Positions 27,225 through 35,982 of a DNA stretch of 64,000 nucleotides are shown here, in pieces. The position numbers and the translations under genes are program-made. Origin of the DNA: Duganella levis (GTDB taxonomy: Bacteria > Pseudomonadota > Gammaproteobacteria > Burkholderiales > Burkholderiaceae_D); assembly GCF_009857605.1 (NCBI RefSeq), contig NZ_WWCT01000003.1, forward strand, positions 267,634-331,633. Direction: 5' to 3'. Below the pieces are notes generated by a model. The model saw only the letters and a program-made list of their open reading frames with translations, searched no databases and was not told the DNA's origin. How positions within the stretch are numbered: position 1 is the first letter of the stretch; every line of letters starts with the position of its first letter.

Positions 27225-27865
27225 GCTTTGCTCCCAGCAACCTCGGTGATGGCATCGATGATGTTGGAATACGCGCCACATCGGCAGATGTTGCCGCTCA
27301 TACGTTCGCGCAGTTCGGTCGCCGACAGCAGCGGCTGCGCCGTGAGGTCGTCGCTGACGTGGCTCGGTATGCCGCGCTTGATCTCGTCCAGCGCCGCCAC
27401 CGCCGAGCAGATCTGCCCCGGCGTACAGTAGCCGCACTGGAAGCCGTCGTGCTTGATGAAGGCGGCTTGCATCGGATGCAGTTTGTCCGGCGTGCCCAAT
27501 CCCTCAATGGTGGTCACGGTCGCGCCTTCATGCATTACCGCCAGGCTCAGGCAGGAGTTGATGCGGCGGCCGTCCACCAGCACGGTACAGGCGCCGCATT
27601 GGCCCTGGTCGCAGCCCTTCTTGGTGCCGGTCAGGTGCAGATTTTCGCGCAACGCATCCAGCAAGGTGGTGCGGGTATCCAGTTCCAGCGTATGCAGCTG
27701 GCCGTTGATGGTCAGTTGCACCTTGGCCGTGACCGGTGCCGGCGTTTGCGCCGTCGCCGGGGACAATGCCTGGGCCAGCGGCGGAATGGCCGTGGCGGTA
27801 GCGGTCAGCGCGCCGCTGATCAGCAGCCCGCGCCGGGTTTGATTGATGTGGGTAGAGTCTTGCAT
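27221..27865 (-). CDS. paoA: 2Fe-2S subunit of the aldehyde oxidoreductase, Tat-exported (PaoA-like)
   Basis: A 214-residue small subunit. It begins with a twin-arginine signal ([15 protein letters not shown]), which exports the whole complex to the periplasm. The plant-ferredoxin-type cluster is bound by [13 protein letters not shown] plus a later Cys, and the helical second cluster by [11 protein letters not shown] and ICRCGAY. Electrons from aldehyde oxidation pass through these clusters to FAD. It is the first of the three coupled genes, and a zinc alcohol dehydrogenase lies 106 bp upstream on the same strand, so alcohol-to-aldehyde-to-acid chemistry is plausible. Confidence 0.92.
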   Translation of the reverse strand: MQDSTHINQTRRGLLISGALTATATAIPPLAQALSPATAQTPAPVTAKVQLTINGQLHTLELDTRTTLLDALRENLHLTGTKKGCDQGQCGACTVLVDGRRINSCLSLAVMHEGATVTTIEGLGTPDKLHPMQAAFIKHDGFQCGYCTPGQICSAVAALDEIKRGIPSHVSDDLTAQPLLSATELRERMSGNICRCGAYSNIIDAITEVAGSKA

Positions 27866-27971
27866 GGAGATGCGCCCTTTCGATTAGCTGGGTGGAGGCG
27901 GGGCGCCACAGCGACTATTCGACGTTGGCGCGCCCAAACATGGCGGCAAGCGCCAGCGTCGCGGAGAGGGA

Positions 27972-29021
27972 TCAGGCCGCCATGGTGGCGTTGTCGATCA
28001 CGAAGCGATACTTGATGTCGCCCTTGAGCATGCGCTCGTAGGCGGCGTTGATTTCGTCGGCGCGTATCAGTTCGATGTCAGCGACGATGCCGTGTTCGGC
28101 GCAGAAGTCCAGCATTTCCTGGGTTTCCGGAATGCCGCCGATCATCGAACCGGCAATCGCGCGGCGCTTCATGATCAGGTTGAAGACATTCGGCGACGGG
28201 TGCGAGGTGGCCGGCGCGCCGACCAGCGTCATGGTGCCATCGCGTTTCAGCAGTACCAGGAAGGCGTCCAGGTCGTGCGGCGCGGCCACGGTGTTGAGGA
28301 TGAAGTCGAAGCTCTTGGTATGGGCCGCCATCTCGTCAGCATTGCGCGACACAACCACTTCGTCCGCACCGAGCGCCTTGGCGTCGGCACGCTTGGATTC
28401 GGAGGTGGTGAACGCCACCACGTGCGCACCCATGGCGTGCGCCAGCTTGATGCCCATGTGGCCCAAACCGCCGATGCCGACCACGCCCACTTTGCTGCCC
28501 GGACCAACCTTCCAGTGGCGCAGCGGCGAGTAGGTGGTAATGCCGGCGCACAGCAGCGGCGCCACGGCGGCCAGATCCTGCTCGGGATGGCGGATGCGCA
28601 GCACGTAGCGCTCATGCACCACGATCTGCTGGGCGTAACCACCCATCGTCCAGCCCGGCTCGTCTGCGGTCGGCGCATTGTAGGTGCCGACCATGTTGTC
28701 GCAATAGTTTTCCAGGCCCTCTTCGCAATCCGCGCAATGCTGGCAGCTGTCGACCATGCAACCGACACCGACCAGGTCGCCCACCTTGTGACTAGTCACG
28801 TGGTCGCCGATGGCGGCGACGCGGCCGACGATCTCATGTCCCGGCACGCAAGGGAACAACGTGCCGGCCCATTCGGCGCGCACGGTATGCAGGTCCGAGT
28901 GGCAGATGCCGCAGAAGGCGATGTCGATCTGGACGTCGTGGGCGCCGGGTTCGCGGCGGGTGATGTCCATGGAAACCAGGGGTTGGTCGCTGGCGTGGGC
29001 GCCATATGCTTTGACTGTCAT
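27972..29021 (-). CDS. Zinc-dependent alcohol dehydrogenase (YahK/cinnamyl-alcohol dehydrogenase type)
   Basis: A 349-residue medium-chain dehydrogenase. Catalytic zinc ligands appear in CGICHSDLHTVRAEWAG and PGHEIVGRV. The structural zinc is bound by CQHCADCEEGLENYC. The NAD(P) site is VGIGGLGHMGIKLAHAMGAH. This subfamily reduces many aldehydes with NADPH. ATG 29021 was selected because GAAAGGA lies at proper distance. The upstream ATG at 29030 overlaps that site. It precedes the PaoABC-like operon on the same strand, suggesting joint aldehyde detoxification, although the 106-bp gap may hold a separate promoter. Confidence 0.9.
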   Translation of the reverse strand: MTVKAYGAHASDQPLVSMDITRREPGAHDVQIDIAFCGICHSDLHTVRAEWAGTLFPCVPGHEIVGRVAAIGDHVTSHKVGDLVGVGCMVDSCQHCADCEEGLENYCDNMVGTYNAPTADEPGWTMGGYAQQIVVHERYVLRIRHPEQDLAAVAPLLCAGITTYSPLRHWKVGPGSKVGVVGIGGLGHMGIKLAHAMGAHVVAFTTSESKRADAKALGADEVVVSRNADEMAAHTKSFDFILNTVAAPHDLDAFLVLLKRDGTMTLVGAPATSHPSPNVFNLIMKRRAIAGSMIGGIPETQEMLDFCAEHGIVADIELIRADEINAAYERMLKGDIKYRFVIDNATMAA

Positions 29022-29052
29022 GTGATGCATCCTTTCGTTGATTCGCAAATAC

Positions 29053-29066
29053 TGATGCGTGCATCA
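29053..29066. promoter_or_regulatory. Palindrome TGATGC-GT-GCATCA upstream of the alcohol dehydrogenase
   Basis: A perfect 6-2-6 inverted repeat about 30 bp upstream of the ATG at 29021, in the promoter region of the dehydrogenase. It is a candidate operator, possibly for one of the two LysR paralogues nearby. No second perfect copy was found by eye. Confidence 0.3.
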
Positions 29067-29177
29067 TAACGACAAAAATGGCGCAAAAACGGGGCGAATT
29101 TTGCATGGGCTTATAAGCTCAGCTCATGAATAGACCGCATCGCCCATGAAACAGGTTTATTAATTCGTTCCGGCCAA

Positions 29178-29606
29178 TCAACCGTGCGGATGGGCGTGCC
29201 ATTCCGACACCGGGCTCAGATAGTCTTCGTCGCTGACCTTGTCCAGCCACACCACCGCCACGCCATCCAGCGCTTCCTGGACCGCGATATGGGTCATCGC
29301 CGTGGTTGCGGTGGCGCCATGCCAGTGCTTGTGGCCGGGCGGGCACCAGATCACGTCGCCGGCGCGGATTTCGACCTTGGCTTCGCCTTCGCATTGCGTC
29401 CAGCCGCAGCCGGAAGTGACGATCAGGGTCTGGCCCAGTGGATGGGTATGCCAGGCTGAGCGCGCGCCCGGCTCAAAGGTCACCTGCCCGCACGAGGTGC
29501 GCGCCGGTGCGGGCGGCGTGCTTAACATTTCGATGCGAACCTGACCGGTGAAATAAGCCTCCGGGCCTTTGGATGATGGCATGCTGCCTACACGTTTGAG
29601 TTCCAT
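29178..29606 (-). CDS. Cupin-domain protein (cytosolic paralogue)
   Basis: A 142-residue single-domain cupin with motif 1 [17 protein letters not shown] and motif 2 [18 protein letters not shown], giving the usual His/Glu-type metal site. It lacks a signal peptide. It belongs to the group annotated as (R)-mandelonitrile lyase-like cupins that often neighbour SDR and carboxymuconolactone-decarboxylase-like genes. A paralogue with a signal peptide lies at 31525 (shared SSKGP-x-YFTG, HTHP and CPPG-KHWHGA). It is 30 bp downstream of the SDR gene, probably in one operon. The reaction is unknown. Confidence 0.85.
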   Translation of the reverse strand: MELKRVGSMPSSKGPEAYFTGQVRIEMLSTPPAPARTSCGQVTFEPGARSAWHTHPLGQTLIVTSGCGWTQCEGEAKVEIRAGDVIWCPPGHKHWHGATATTAMTHIAVQEALDGVAVVWLDKVSDEDYLSPVSEWHAHPHG

Positions 29607-29636
29607 GGTTTGTCCTTTCGATTGTTGAATTGCTGC

Positions 29637-30401
29637 TTAACGCATGATGAAGCCGCCATCGACCGAGATCGATTGGCCGGTGACAAAGCTGGCGCCGTCG
29701 CTGCACAGGAACAGGACCACATCGGCGACTTCCTCGGCGCGGCCGTAGCGGCCCATCGGCACCGCTTTCAGCATGCCTTCCAGCGCGTCGCCTTGGCCGC
29801 CGGCAATCATCTGGTCCGCCATCGGCGTCTGGATCAGGCCGGGGCACACGGCATTGACGCGGATGCCGCGCGCCGCATATTCCAGCGCCGCGCTTTTGGT
29901 CAGTCCGATCACGCCATGCTTGGCGGCGTGATAGACGCCCCGCTCCGCTCCGCCGACCAGTCCGCCCAGCGACGAGCAGTTGACGATGGCGCCGCTGCCC
30001 TGCTTGCGCATCTGCTGCAATTCAAACTTCATGCAGCTCCACACGCCGCCCAGATTGATGGACATGACGCGGTCGTAGTCGTCGCGTGTCGCATCGGCCG
30101 TCTCGGCCAACACGTTCTGCACGCCGGCGTTGTTGTATGCGAAGTCGAGCTTGCCAAAAGTGGCAACCGTCTGCGCGATCATCGCTTCGACTTGCGCATC
30201 GTCGGCCACGTCGCAGCGGATCGCCAGCGTCTTGCCGCCCAGCGCCGCGACTTCTGCGGTTGCCGCAGCCAGCGCGCCCTCATGCCAGTCCGACAGCACC
30301 ACCGTCGCCCCGGCTTGCGCAAATGCTTTCGCAGCGGCGAGTCCGAGGCCGGACGCCGCGCCGGTCACCAATGCAACCTGCTGATCAAAAGAGAATTTCA
30401 T
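29637..30401 (-). CDS. Short-chain dehydrogenase/reductase
   Basis: A 254-residue classical SDR. The cofactor motif is ALVTGAASGLGLAAAKAFAQ with an acidic strand-2 residue (LSDWHEG) that suggests NAD(H). The catalytic set is NNAGVQN, the serine in VNCSSLGGL and Y-x-x-x-K in YHAAKHGVIGLTKS, followed by VNAVCPGLIQTPM. ATG 30401, with AGGTGG upstream, was chosen over GTG 30410. It heads a small operon with the cupin gene and is divergent from a LysR gene about 115 bp away, its likely regulator. The substrate is unknown. Confidence 0.9.
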   Translation of the reverse strand: MKFSFDQQVALVTGAASGLGLAAAKAFAQAGATVVLSDWHEGALAAATAEVAALGGKTLAIRCDVADDAQVEAMIAQTVATFGKLDFAYNNAGVQNVLAETADATRDDYDRVMSINLGGVWSCMKFELQQMRKQGSGAIVNCSSLGGLVGGAERGVYHAAKHGVIGLTKSAALEYAARGIRVNAVCPGLIQTPMADQMIAGGQGDALEGMLKAVPMGRYGRAEEVADVVLFLCSDGASFVTGQSISVDGGFIMR

Positions 30402-30515
30402 GTATGCCACCTGTTAGAAAATAGAAGAAGAACCACTCAGGCCTGCAATGTACCGAAGCCTGATTCATGCGAATAGGTGGTAATCTTCACTAACTGACAT
30501 GCAGCGGATTCATAT

Positions 30516-31409
30516 ATGGCACGTATCGACCTCAACAATCTAGCCGCTTTCGTGGTGGTGGCGCGGGAACGCAGCTTCACGCGCGCGGCGGCGCAACTGG
30601 GCCTGACGCAATCGTCGTTGAGCCACACCATCCGTGGGCTGGAGGCCAAACTCGGCATGCGCCTGTTGACGCGCACCACGCGCGGCGTGTCGCCCACCGA
30701 GGTCGGCGAACGCCTGCTGGCCAACATCGGTCCGTACTATGAAGGCATTAACGCCGAACTGGACGCGCTGAGCGAGATGAGCGACAAGCCGGCCGGCACC
30801 ATCCGCATCAGTGCGCATGATCACGCGTCCAGCACCATACTGTGGCCGAAATTATCGCAACTCCTGCCCGAGTATCCGGGCCTGAAGGTCGAGATTTCGA
30901 TCAGCTACGGCCTGATCGACATCGTCGCGGAGCGTTGTGACGCCGGCGTGCGCCACGGCGACCGGGTGGCGAAAGACATGATCGCGGTACGCATCGGCCC
31001 GGATTTCCGTTTGGTCGTGGTCGGCGCTCCGGCATATTTTGCCGGGCGCGAAAAGCCGGCGCTGCCGCAAGACCTCACCACCCATAACTGCGCGAACCTG
31101 CGCCTGCCGACCCACGGCGGCCTGTACGCCTGGGAATTTGAAAAAGACGGCCAGGCCATCCAGGTACAGGTGCAAGGCCAGATGATCTTCAACAGCACGC
31201 CGCAGATGCTGACGGCCGCGCTGGACGGCTACGGACTGGCCTATGTGCCTGAGGATCTGGTTCAGCGCGACATCGCCGAAGGTAGGCTGATACAGGTGCT
31301 GGACGACTGGTGCCAACCGTTTCCCGGCTATCATCTGTACTATCCAAGCCGCCGGCAATCGTCGCCGGCGTTCAACCTGGTGGTCGATACACTGCGCTAT
31401 CGGGGTTAA
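30516..31409 (+). CDS. LysR-family regulator, paralogue of the gene at 23169
   Basis: A 297-residue LysR regulator, the same length as the paralogue at 23169. The winged helix is FVVVARERSFTRAAAQLGLT, QSSLSHTIRGLEAKLGMRLL. The effector domain includes HDHASSTILWPKLSQLLPEY and VRHGDRVAKDMIAVRI, close to the equivalent segments of its paralogue. It sits between the divergent SDR-cupin pair and the co-directional cupin/MFS/CMD operon and so could control both. Confidence 0.92.
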   Translation: MARIDLNNLAAFVVVARERSFTRAAAQLGLTQSSLSHTIRGLEAKLGMRLLTRTTRGVSPTEVGERLLANIGPYYEGINAELDALSEMSDKPAGTIRISAHDHASSTILWPKLSQLLPEYPGLKVEISISYGLIDIVAERCDAGVRHGDRVAKDMIAVRIGPDFRLVVVGAPAYFAGREKPALPQDLTTHNCANLRLPTHGGLYAWEFEKDGQAIQVQVQGQMIFNSTPQMLTAALDGYGLAYVPEDLVQRDIAEGRLIQVLDDWCQPFPGYHLYYPSRRQSSPAFNLVVDTLRYRG

Positions 31410-31425
31410 TATCGCGAGCCATTTA

Positions 31426-31450
31426 TGCATGCCATACATATGGGCATGCA
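31426..31450. terminator. Inverted repeat downstream of the LysR gene, possible terminator or operator
   Basis: TGCATGCC and GGCATGCA form a perfect 8-bp stem with a 9-base loop, followed by ATTTT. The position, 16 bp after the LysR stop and 75 bp before the cupin start, fits a weak intrinsic terminator. The short T-run and the AT-rich loop also leave an operator role open. Confidence 0.4.
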
Positions 31451-31524
31451 ATTTTACGGCCTAGATACGCAGGCGGATTACTAATACAGTTCGGCTATCG
31501 ATCTCACTCTTTAGCGGACTCTCC

Positions 31525-31992
31525 ATGAACATCAAAAGCCTGGCAGCCCTGCTGCTGCTGGCCTGCGCCAGCCATGCCATGGCCCAAACCCAAAGCATCA
31601 CGCGCGCTGGCAGCCTACCCTCAAGCAAAGGCCCGGCCGACTACTTTACCGGCGAGGTGCGCGTCGATCCGCTGTTTGCACCGACCGAGGTCACGCCGTA
31701 TTCCGGCGCTTATGTCACCTTCGCTGCCGGCGCCCACTCCGCCTGGCATACCCATCCGACCGGCCAGCGGCTGATCGTTACCGCCGGCACCGGCTGGACC
31801 CAGGTCTGGGGCGGCAAGGTCACCGAGCTGCATGCGGGCGATGTCGTCTGGTGTCCGCCTGGCGTCAAGCACTGGCACGGCGCCTCGGCCACCTCCTCCA
31901 TGACCCACTTGGCGCTGACCGGCACGGCTAGTGGCAAGAGCGTCGAGTGGATGGAAAAAGTCGCCGACAGCGAATACCGCTACCAGCCCTGA
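31525..31992 (+). CDS. Exported cupin-domain protein
   Basis: A 155-residue cupin with an N-terminal signal peptide (SLAALLLLACASHAMAQ). The metal-binding motifs are AWHTHPTGQRLIVTAGTGW and DVVWCPPGVKHWHGASAT. It is a close relative of the cytosolic cupin at 29178, so the locus contains one periplasmic and one cytosolic version. The stop overlaps the start of the Bcr/CflA exporter (TGATG). The function is unknown. The family often goes with quinone- or aldehyde-type stress genes. Confidence 0.87.
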   Translation: MNIKSLAALLLLACASHAMAQTQSITRAGSLPSSKGPADYFTGEVRVDPLFAPTEVTPYSGAYVTFAAGAHSAWHTHPTGQRLIVTAGTGWTQVWGGKVTELHAGDVVWCPPGVKHWHGASATSSMTHLALTGTASGKSVEWMEKVADSEYRYQP

Positions 31993-33182
31993 TGTCCACC
32001 ACGACGGCGCAACGCCATGACCTGTGGACGCTGACCATCCTGAGCCTGCTGATGGCCTTCGCCTCCATCTCCACCGACATCTACCTTCCCGCCATGCCCA
32101 TCATGGGCGCCGCCTTGCACACGGCTACCGGCGGTGTCGAGCTGACCATCTCCGGTTATCTGGTTGGCTTTTGCCTCGGCCAACTGTTCTGGGGACCGCT
32201 CAGCGACCGCCTGGGCCGCCGGCTGCCGATCGCCATCGGCATGGTCCTGTTTATCGCGGGTTCCGCAGGCTGTGCGCTGTCGAACAGCGTCGAAGCGATG
32301 ATTGCCTGGCGCGCGCTGCAAGCGGTCGGCGCCTGCGCCAGCGTGACGTTGGCGCGCGCCATCGTTCGCGATTTGTATGCCGGCAGCCGCGCCGCGCAGA
32401 TGATGTCGACGCTGATGATCGTCACCGCTGTCGCACCTTTGCTTGGCCCCAGCATCGGCGGCCTGATACTGCAATTTGCCGGCTGGCGCGATATCTTCTG
32501 GCTGCTGGTCGCGGTCGGCCTGGTCACGCTCGGATTGTTGTACACCTTGCCGGAAACCCTACCGGTGACACGCCGCATCCGCGAACCGCTGTCACGCGTG
32601 TTCCTCACTTATGGCGCGCTGCTGCGGCAGCCGCGTCTGCTCGGCTACGCCGGCGTCGGCGGCTTTCTGTATGGCGGTATCTTTGCGTACGTGGCGGGAA
32701 CGCCTTTCGCCTACATCAGCTATTACCACGTTCCGCCGCAATACTACGGCCTGCTGTTTTCACTGGGTTCGGTCGGCATCATGGCCGCCAATCTGTTCAA
32801 CGTCCGCTTTGTCGCACGTTGGGGCAGCGACCACCTGATGCGGGCCGGCGCGATTGCCGCCGGCATCCTCGGCATCAGCGTTGCCATCACTGCGGCCTCC
32901 AACTGGGGCGGCTTGGCGGGACTGGTGATTCCCTTGTTTTTGTTCATCTCGTGTACCGGACTGATTGCCGCCAACGCCATCACCGGCGCGCTGAACCTGT
33001 TCCCGGAAGTCGCCGGGTCCGTATCGGCGCTGATCGGCGCCAGCCAGTTCGGCACCGGCATTCTGGGTTCGGCCCTGGTCGGCATGCTGTCGAACGGCAC
33101 GCCGTGGCCACTCGGCGCCTCAATGGCGTTCTTCGGCCTCGGCTGCACGCTGTGCGCTGTGCTCCTGACACCATCACACTGA
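31992..33182 (+). CDS. Bcr/CflA-family multidrug efflux MFS transporter
   Basis: A 396-residue inner-membrane transporter with about 12 hydrophobic segments. The family signatures are STDIYLPAMPIMGAALHTAT at the N-terminus and GPLSDRLGRRLPIAIGMVLF (MFS motif A), then RALQAVGACASVTLARAIVR and PLLGPSIGGLILQFAGWRDI. Members export chloramphenicol, bicyclomycin and other small molecules. ATG 31992 overlaps the cupin stop, so the two are translated together. It is seven bases upstream of the carboxymuconolactone-decarboxylase-like gene. Confidence 0.9.
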   Translation: MSTTTAQRHDLWTLTILSLLMAFASISTDIYLPAMPIMGAALHTATGGVELTISGYLVGFCLGQLFWGPLSDRLGRRLPIAIGMVLFIAGSAGCALSNSVEAMIAWRALQAVGACASVTLARAIVRDLYAGSRAAQMMSTLMIVTAVAPLLGPSIGGLILQFAGWRDIFWLLVAVGLVTLGLLYTLPETLPVTRRIREPLSRVFLTYGALLRQPRLLGYAGVGGFLYGGIFAYVAGTPFAYISYYHVPPQYYGLLFSLGSVGIMAANLFNVRFVARWGSDHLMRAGAIAAGILGISVAITAASNWGGLAGLVIPLFLFISCTGLIAANAITGALNLFPEVAGSVSALIGASQFGTGILGSALVGMLSNGTPWPLGASMAFFGLGCTLCAVLLTPSH

Positions 33183-33189
33183 GGCTCAC

Positions 33190-34014
33190 ATGAAGAAATT
33201 GACAGCGATCAGCGCTGCATTCGCCATCGCCATCGCCACCGCGACGGCGCAGGCAGCACCTGCAACCACCAACCAAGGAGCAACAATGGAATTATCCTCC
33301 AGCCTGCAAGCGGTAGCACCTGCCCTGCAACAATATGCCGATCAACGCCTGATGGGCGAAGTATGGCGCCGCCCCGGCCTGTCCCCGCGCGACCGCAGCG
33401 TGGTGACCTTGGCGGCGCTGATCGCGCGCAATCAGACTGCTGAAATGCAGCAGCATGTCAGTCTGGCATTGGACAACGGCGTCAAGCCAGGCGAGATTTC
33501 GGAGATCATCACCCACCTGGCGTTTTATGCGGGTTGGGGCAATGCGGTGGCAGCGGCCAACATCACACAGCAAGTCTTTAAAGCGCGCGGCATCAGCGCC
33601 GAGCAATTGCCACAAGCAGGCGACAAGCTGTTGCCGCTCAACGCAGAAGCGGAAGCCGCCCGCGCCACGCAGGTCGCCGCGAACTTCGACGCGGTGTCGC
33701 CCGGCGTCGTTAAATACACCGGCGAAGTGTTGTTCCGCGATCTGTGGCTGCGGCCAGGCCTGGCGCCGCGCGACCGCAGCCTGGTAACCGTCAGCGCGCT
33801 GATCGCCAACGGCCAGGTCGCACAGATTACTTACCACCTCAACCGCGCCATGGACAACGGTCTGACCCAAGCCCAGGCGTCGGAAATGCTGACGCAACTG
33901 GCTTTCTATTCCGGCTGGCCCTGCGTTTTCTCGGCCATGCCGGTAGTGAAGGAGGTGTTTGAAAAGCGGCCGGTATCCGAGAAGGCTGACAGCAGCGCCT
34001 CTGCTAAAGGATGA
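33190..34014 (+). CDS. Exported protein with two carboxymuconolactone-decarboxylase-like (AhpD-fold) domains
   Basis: A 274-residue protein with a signal peptide (AISAAFAIAIATATAQA). Two CMD repeats follow: one around residues 45-120 (WRRPGLSPRDRSVVTLAALI, then EISEIITHLAFYAGWGNAVA) and one around residues 165-245 (WLRPGLAPRDRSLVTVSALI, then ASEMLTQLAFYSGWPCVFSA). Neither repeat has the CxxC pair of AhpD peroxidases, so a lyase/decarboxylase-like or non-redox role is more likely. It ends the operon with the exported cupin and the Bcr/CflA exporter. Cupin, CMD and SDR genes are often found together. Confidence 0.88.
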   Translation: MKKLTAISAAFAIAIATATAQAAPATTNQGATMELSSSLQAVAPALQQYADQRLMGEVWRRPGLSPRDRSVVTLAALIARNQTAEMQQHVSLALDNGVKPGEISEIITHLAFYAGWGNAVAAANITQQVFKARGISAEQLPQAGDKLLPLNAEAEAARATQVAANFDAVSPGVVKYTGEVLFRDLWLRPGLAPRDRSLVTVSALIANGQVAQITYHLNRAMDNGLTQAQASEMLTQLAFYSGWPCVFSAMPVVKEVFEKRPVSEKADSSASAKG

Positions 34015-34029
34015 TCGGCGGTACGCCAG

Positions 34030-35047
34030 TTAAGCCATTCGCTTCCGGTTGGCTTCGATGGCGTTTTTGATGATGGTCAGCGTGGCTGGTTTAATGCTGT
34101 AACCTTTTACATGCGTAGCGAACGTGCCCGCCACGGAGGTGATACGCTCAATCGTTTGGCGAGCCCATGCCTGAGGCAGATCGACCGCAGTCGCCAGTGC
34201 CAGCAGGTGTGGGAGCGTCGGGTGACGACCTTCACCGCGGATCGTCATCTGGTGTTCACCGCCAGCGCCGACGTTGTACGTCAGGTCGTAGCACGGCGCC
34301 AGCTCCCACTGCATGGATTGGTTCATCACGTAGCCGAAATTCTTGGTGTGATCATCGCGGTTGTTGAAGACGACATTGAACACGCATCGCTCGAAAGCCT
34401 TTTTCACTTGCCGGTCGTCCCTGGTCAGCGTTCTTGTCGCTTTCAGGAACACCTCATAGTCGCGCGTCGGCAAGCGGAAATTATCATCGAGTAGCGCGGC
34501 CAGGCTCAAGGTTGGCACCCGCATGCCGCGTTGACGATCAAAGCGCTCGATGCCGAACCCGGCCAGCTTTGGACTCAAGTCGAAGTATCGTGTGGCGGGC
34601 ATATCCAGTCCGCAGCGCTCGGCCATCGCCGCGTAAAGTGTCTCGATGGCACAGACTTCCTTCGCCTCACCCTGAGCCTGGAATTTGATCAGCCATGCCG
34701 CGCCCGGCGCTGCGGGCTCGGTACTGACCTCGCCTGTGTCGGGCTTGTACTGAACCAGGACCTTGGGCCGCGCGCCGTGCGGCGAACCACCGCTCAGCGC
34801 CAGTTGCTGAAGGGTGTCGGTATCGCGACCGGCCAGCACCGCCTGTGCGCCTTCCGCCAACACGCGCAACTCTTGATATTCGGGATCATGGCTCAGCGCA
34901 TCGGGCGGAGTAAAAACCAGGGCCCCCATCGCGCGGTCACTGATAAACGCCAGGCGGTCCAACGGTGAGAGTGCGGCCTTCATGGGCAAGGGTGCCGAGA
35001 TGCCAGTTTTGCCCCCACCCGCAAAAATTGATGTTGAGCTTTTTCAC
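34030..35047 (-). pseudogene. hipA: hipA-like Ser/Thr kinase toxin gene, broken by an internal deletion
   Basis: The C-terminal kinase part is open from ATG 34983 (317 residues) and keeps its key motifs: the loop GGSPHGARPKVLVQY, the catalytic NNRDDHTKNFGYV and the metal-binding WELAPCYDLTYN. The expected N-terminal subdomain is missing. A GTG at 35047, overlapping the hipB stop as GTGA, starts a 36-codon frame (KKLNINFCGWGQNWHLGTLA, then HEGRTL) that is a typical family N-terminus but goes out of frame and stops at 34937. The two parts meet around 34965-34975, so about 70 residues are gone with a frame change. Relatives are about 410-440 residues. The kinase fragment may still be made from ATG 34983, but it has no visible ribosome binding site. 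Confidence 0.72.
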
Positions 35048-35355
35048 GGCATTCTTTTTCGACTCACACGTTGGCGGACTGGCTTGCTGGCCTGTTCGAG
35101 TTCTTTAATTGAAGTCGGCTTTTGCAAAAAGAGCGGTTCGAGTTCTTTGGTCAGATCCAAGGCAACGACGAGGCGAAACAAGGTTTCGAGTGTGGCTTTG
35201 CCGGTCTTTTCAAAACCAGACACGGTGCCCAATGCAACGCCCGCGCGCTGCGCAAGCTCAGGCTGAGATAGTTCCAGGCGCATGCGCTGCGCTTTGATAC
35301 GCTTTGCGATTTCCTTGCAGAGCTCAGATGGCGTTGCAAACGTAAAATCCAACAT
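35044..35355 (-). CDS. hipB: HipB-like helix-turn-helix antitoxin
   Basis: A 103-residue Xre-family DNA-binding protein (ELCKEIAKRIKAQRMRLELS, QPELAQRAGVALGTVSGFEK, TGKATLETLFRLVVALDL). It has the layout of HipB antitoxins that bind the HipA kinase and autoregulate. Its stop overlaps the GTG start of the original hipA by four bases, the usual coupling of these modules. Since hipA is damaged, it may now act alone. Upstream is an AT-rich stretch (35356-35619) with no gene. Confidence 0.85.
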   Translation of the reverse strand: MLDFTFATPSELCKEIAKRIKAQRMRLELSQPELAQRAGVALGTVSGFEKTGKATLETLFRLVVALDLTKELEPLFLQKPTSIKELEQASKPVRQRVSRKRMP

Positions 35356-35619
35356 TATGAAGTTATCTCAATATTTTACGGTTAATTTCATTATTTTATT
35401 ATTTAAATAGATTCAAGCAGTCGCATTGAATGAACTAGCTCTTCACCAATCATGAATTTTTCGACTTCCATGTTGATCAATAAGTCATACTATCCATAAA
35501 TTGCCTGTCTATAATTTCACTCAGACGACATCGCAAATCACTCTGTCGATGTCGTTCAACATCGACACACCATGCCGATACAAACATAAACCAAAAAATG
35601 AGCAAATCGGAGTAATAGC

Positions 35620-35970
35620 ATGTCTAACTTTAAGAGCAACGTAATCGCCCTGGCCCTGATTGGCCTGACTTCCACCGCCATGATGGCCAGCGCCCAGGCT
35701 GCCGGTCCGAGCGGCACCGCCGCCGACTACGGCACGCTGGCGCCGGCCAACGCAGCGGCCCGCACCATCGTCATCAATGGCGACACCAAGTGGGTCAATG
35801 TCGAAAACGGTGAGACCGTGCAGTTCAGCGTTGGCGGCCAGAGCTTTACGTGGAACTTCAGCACCTTCCCAGGCACGACCTCCTTCGACCTGAGCAAGAT
35901 CAGTCCAGCCGGCGTCCAGTTCGGCAACGTCCGCGTCTACGTCGCTTCCAACCCGCTCTACCGCGGTTAA
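35620..35970 (+). CDS. CzcE-family periplasmic metal-binding-like protein
   Basis: A 116-residue exported protein. The signal peptide is LALIGLTSTAMMASAQAAG. The mature part shows the CzcE-family pattern (ARTIVINGDTKWVNVENGET, FSVGGQSFTWNF, FDLSKISPAGVQ, VRVYVASNP). CzcE of Cupriavidus metallidurans binds copper in the periplasm. This protein has no Cys and no His in the mature part, so metal binding by the same ligands is doubtful. No czc efflux genes are adjacent. The 264-bp upstream region is AT-rich and contains TATAAT at 35510-35515, a plausible -10 element. A porin gene follows. Confidence 0.78.
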   Translation: MSNFKSNVIALALIGLTSTAMMASAQAAGPSGTAADYGTLAPANAAARTIVINGDTKWVNVENGETVQFSVGGQSFTWNFSTFPGTTSFDLSKISPAGVQFGNVRVYVASNPLYRG

Positions 35971-35982
35971 TCACCGCCCTGC

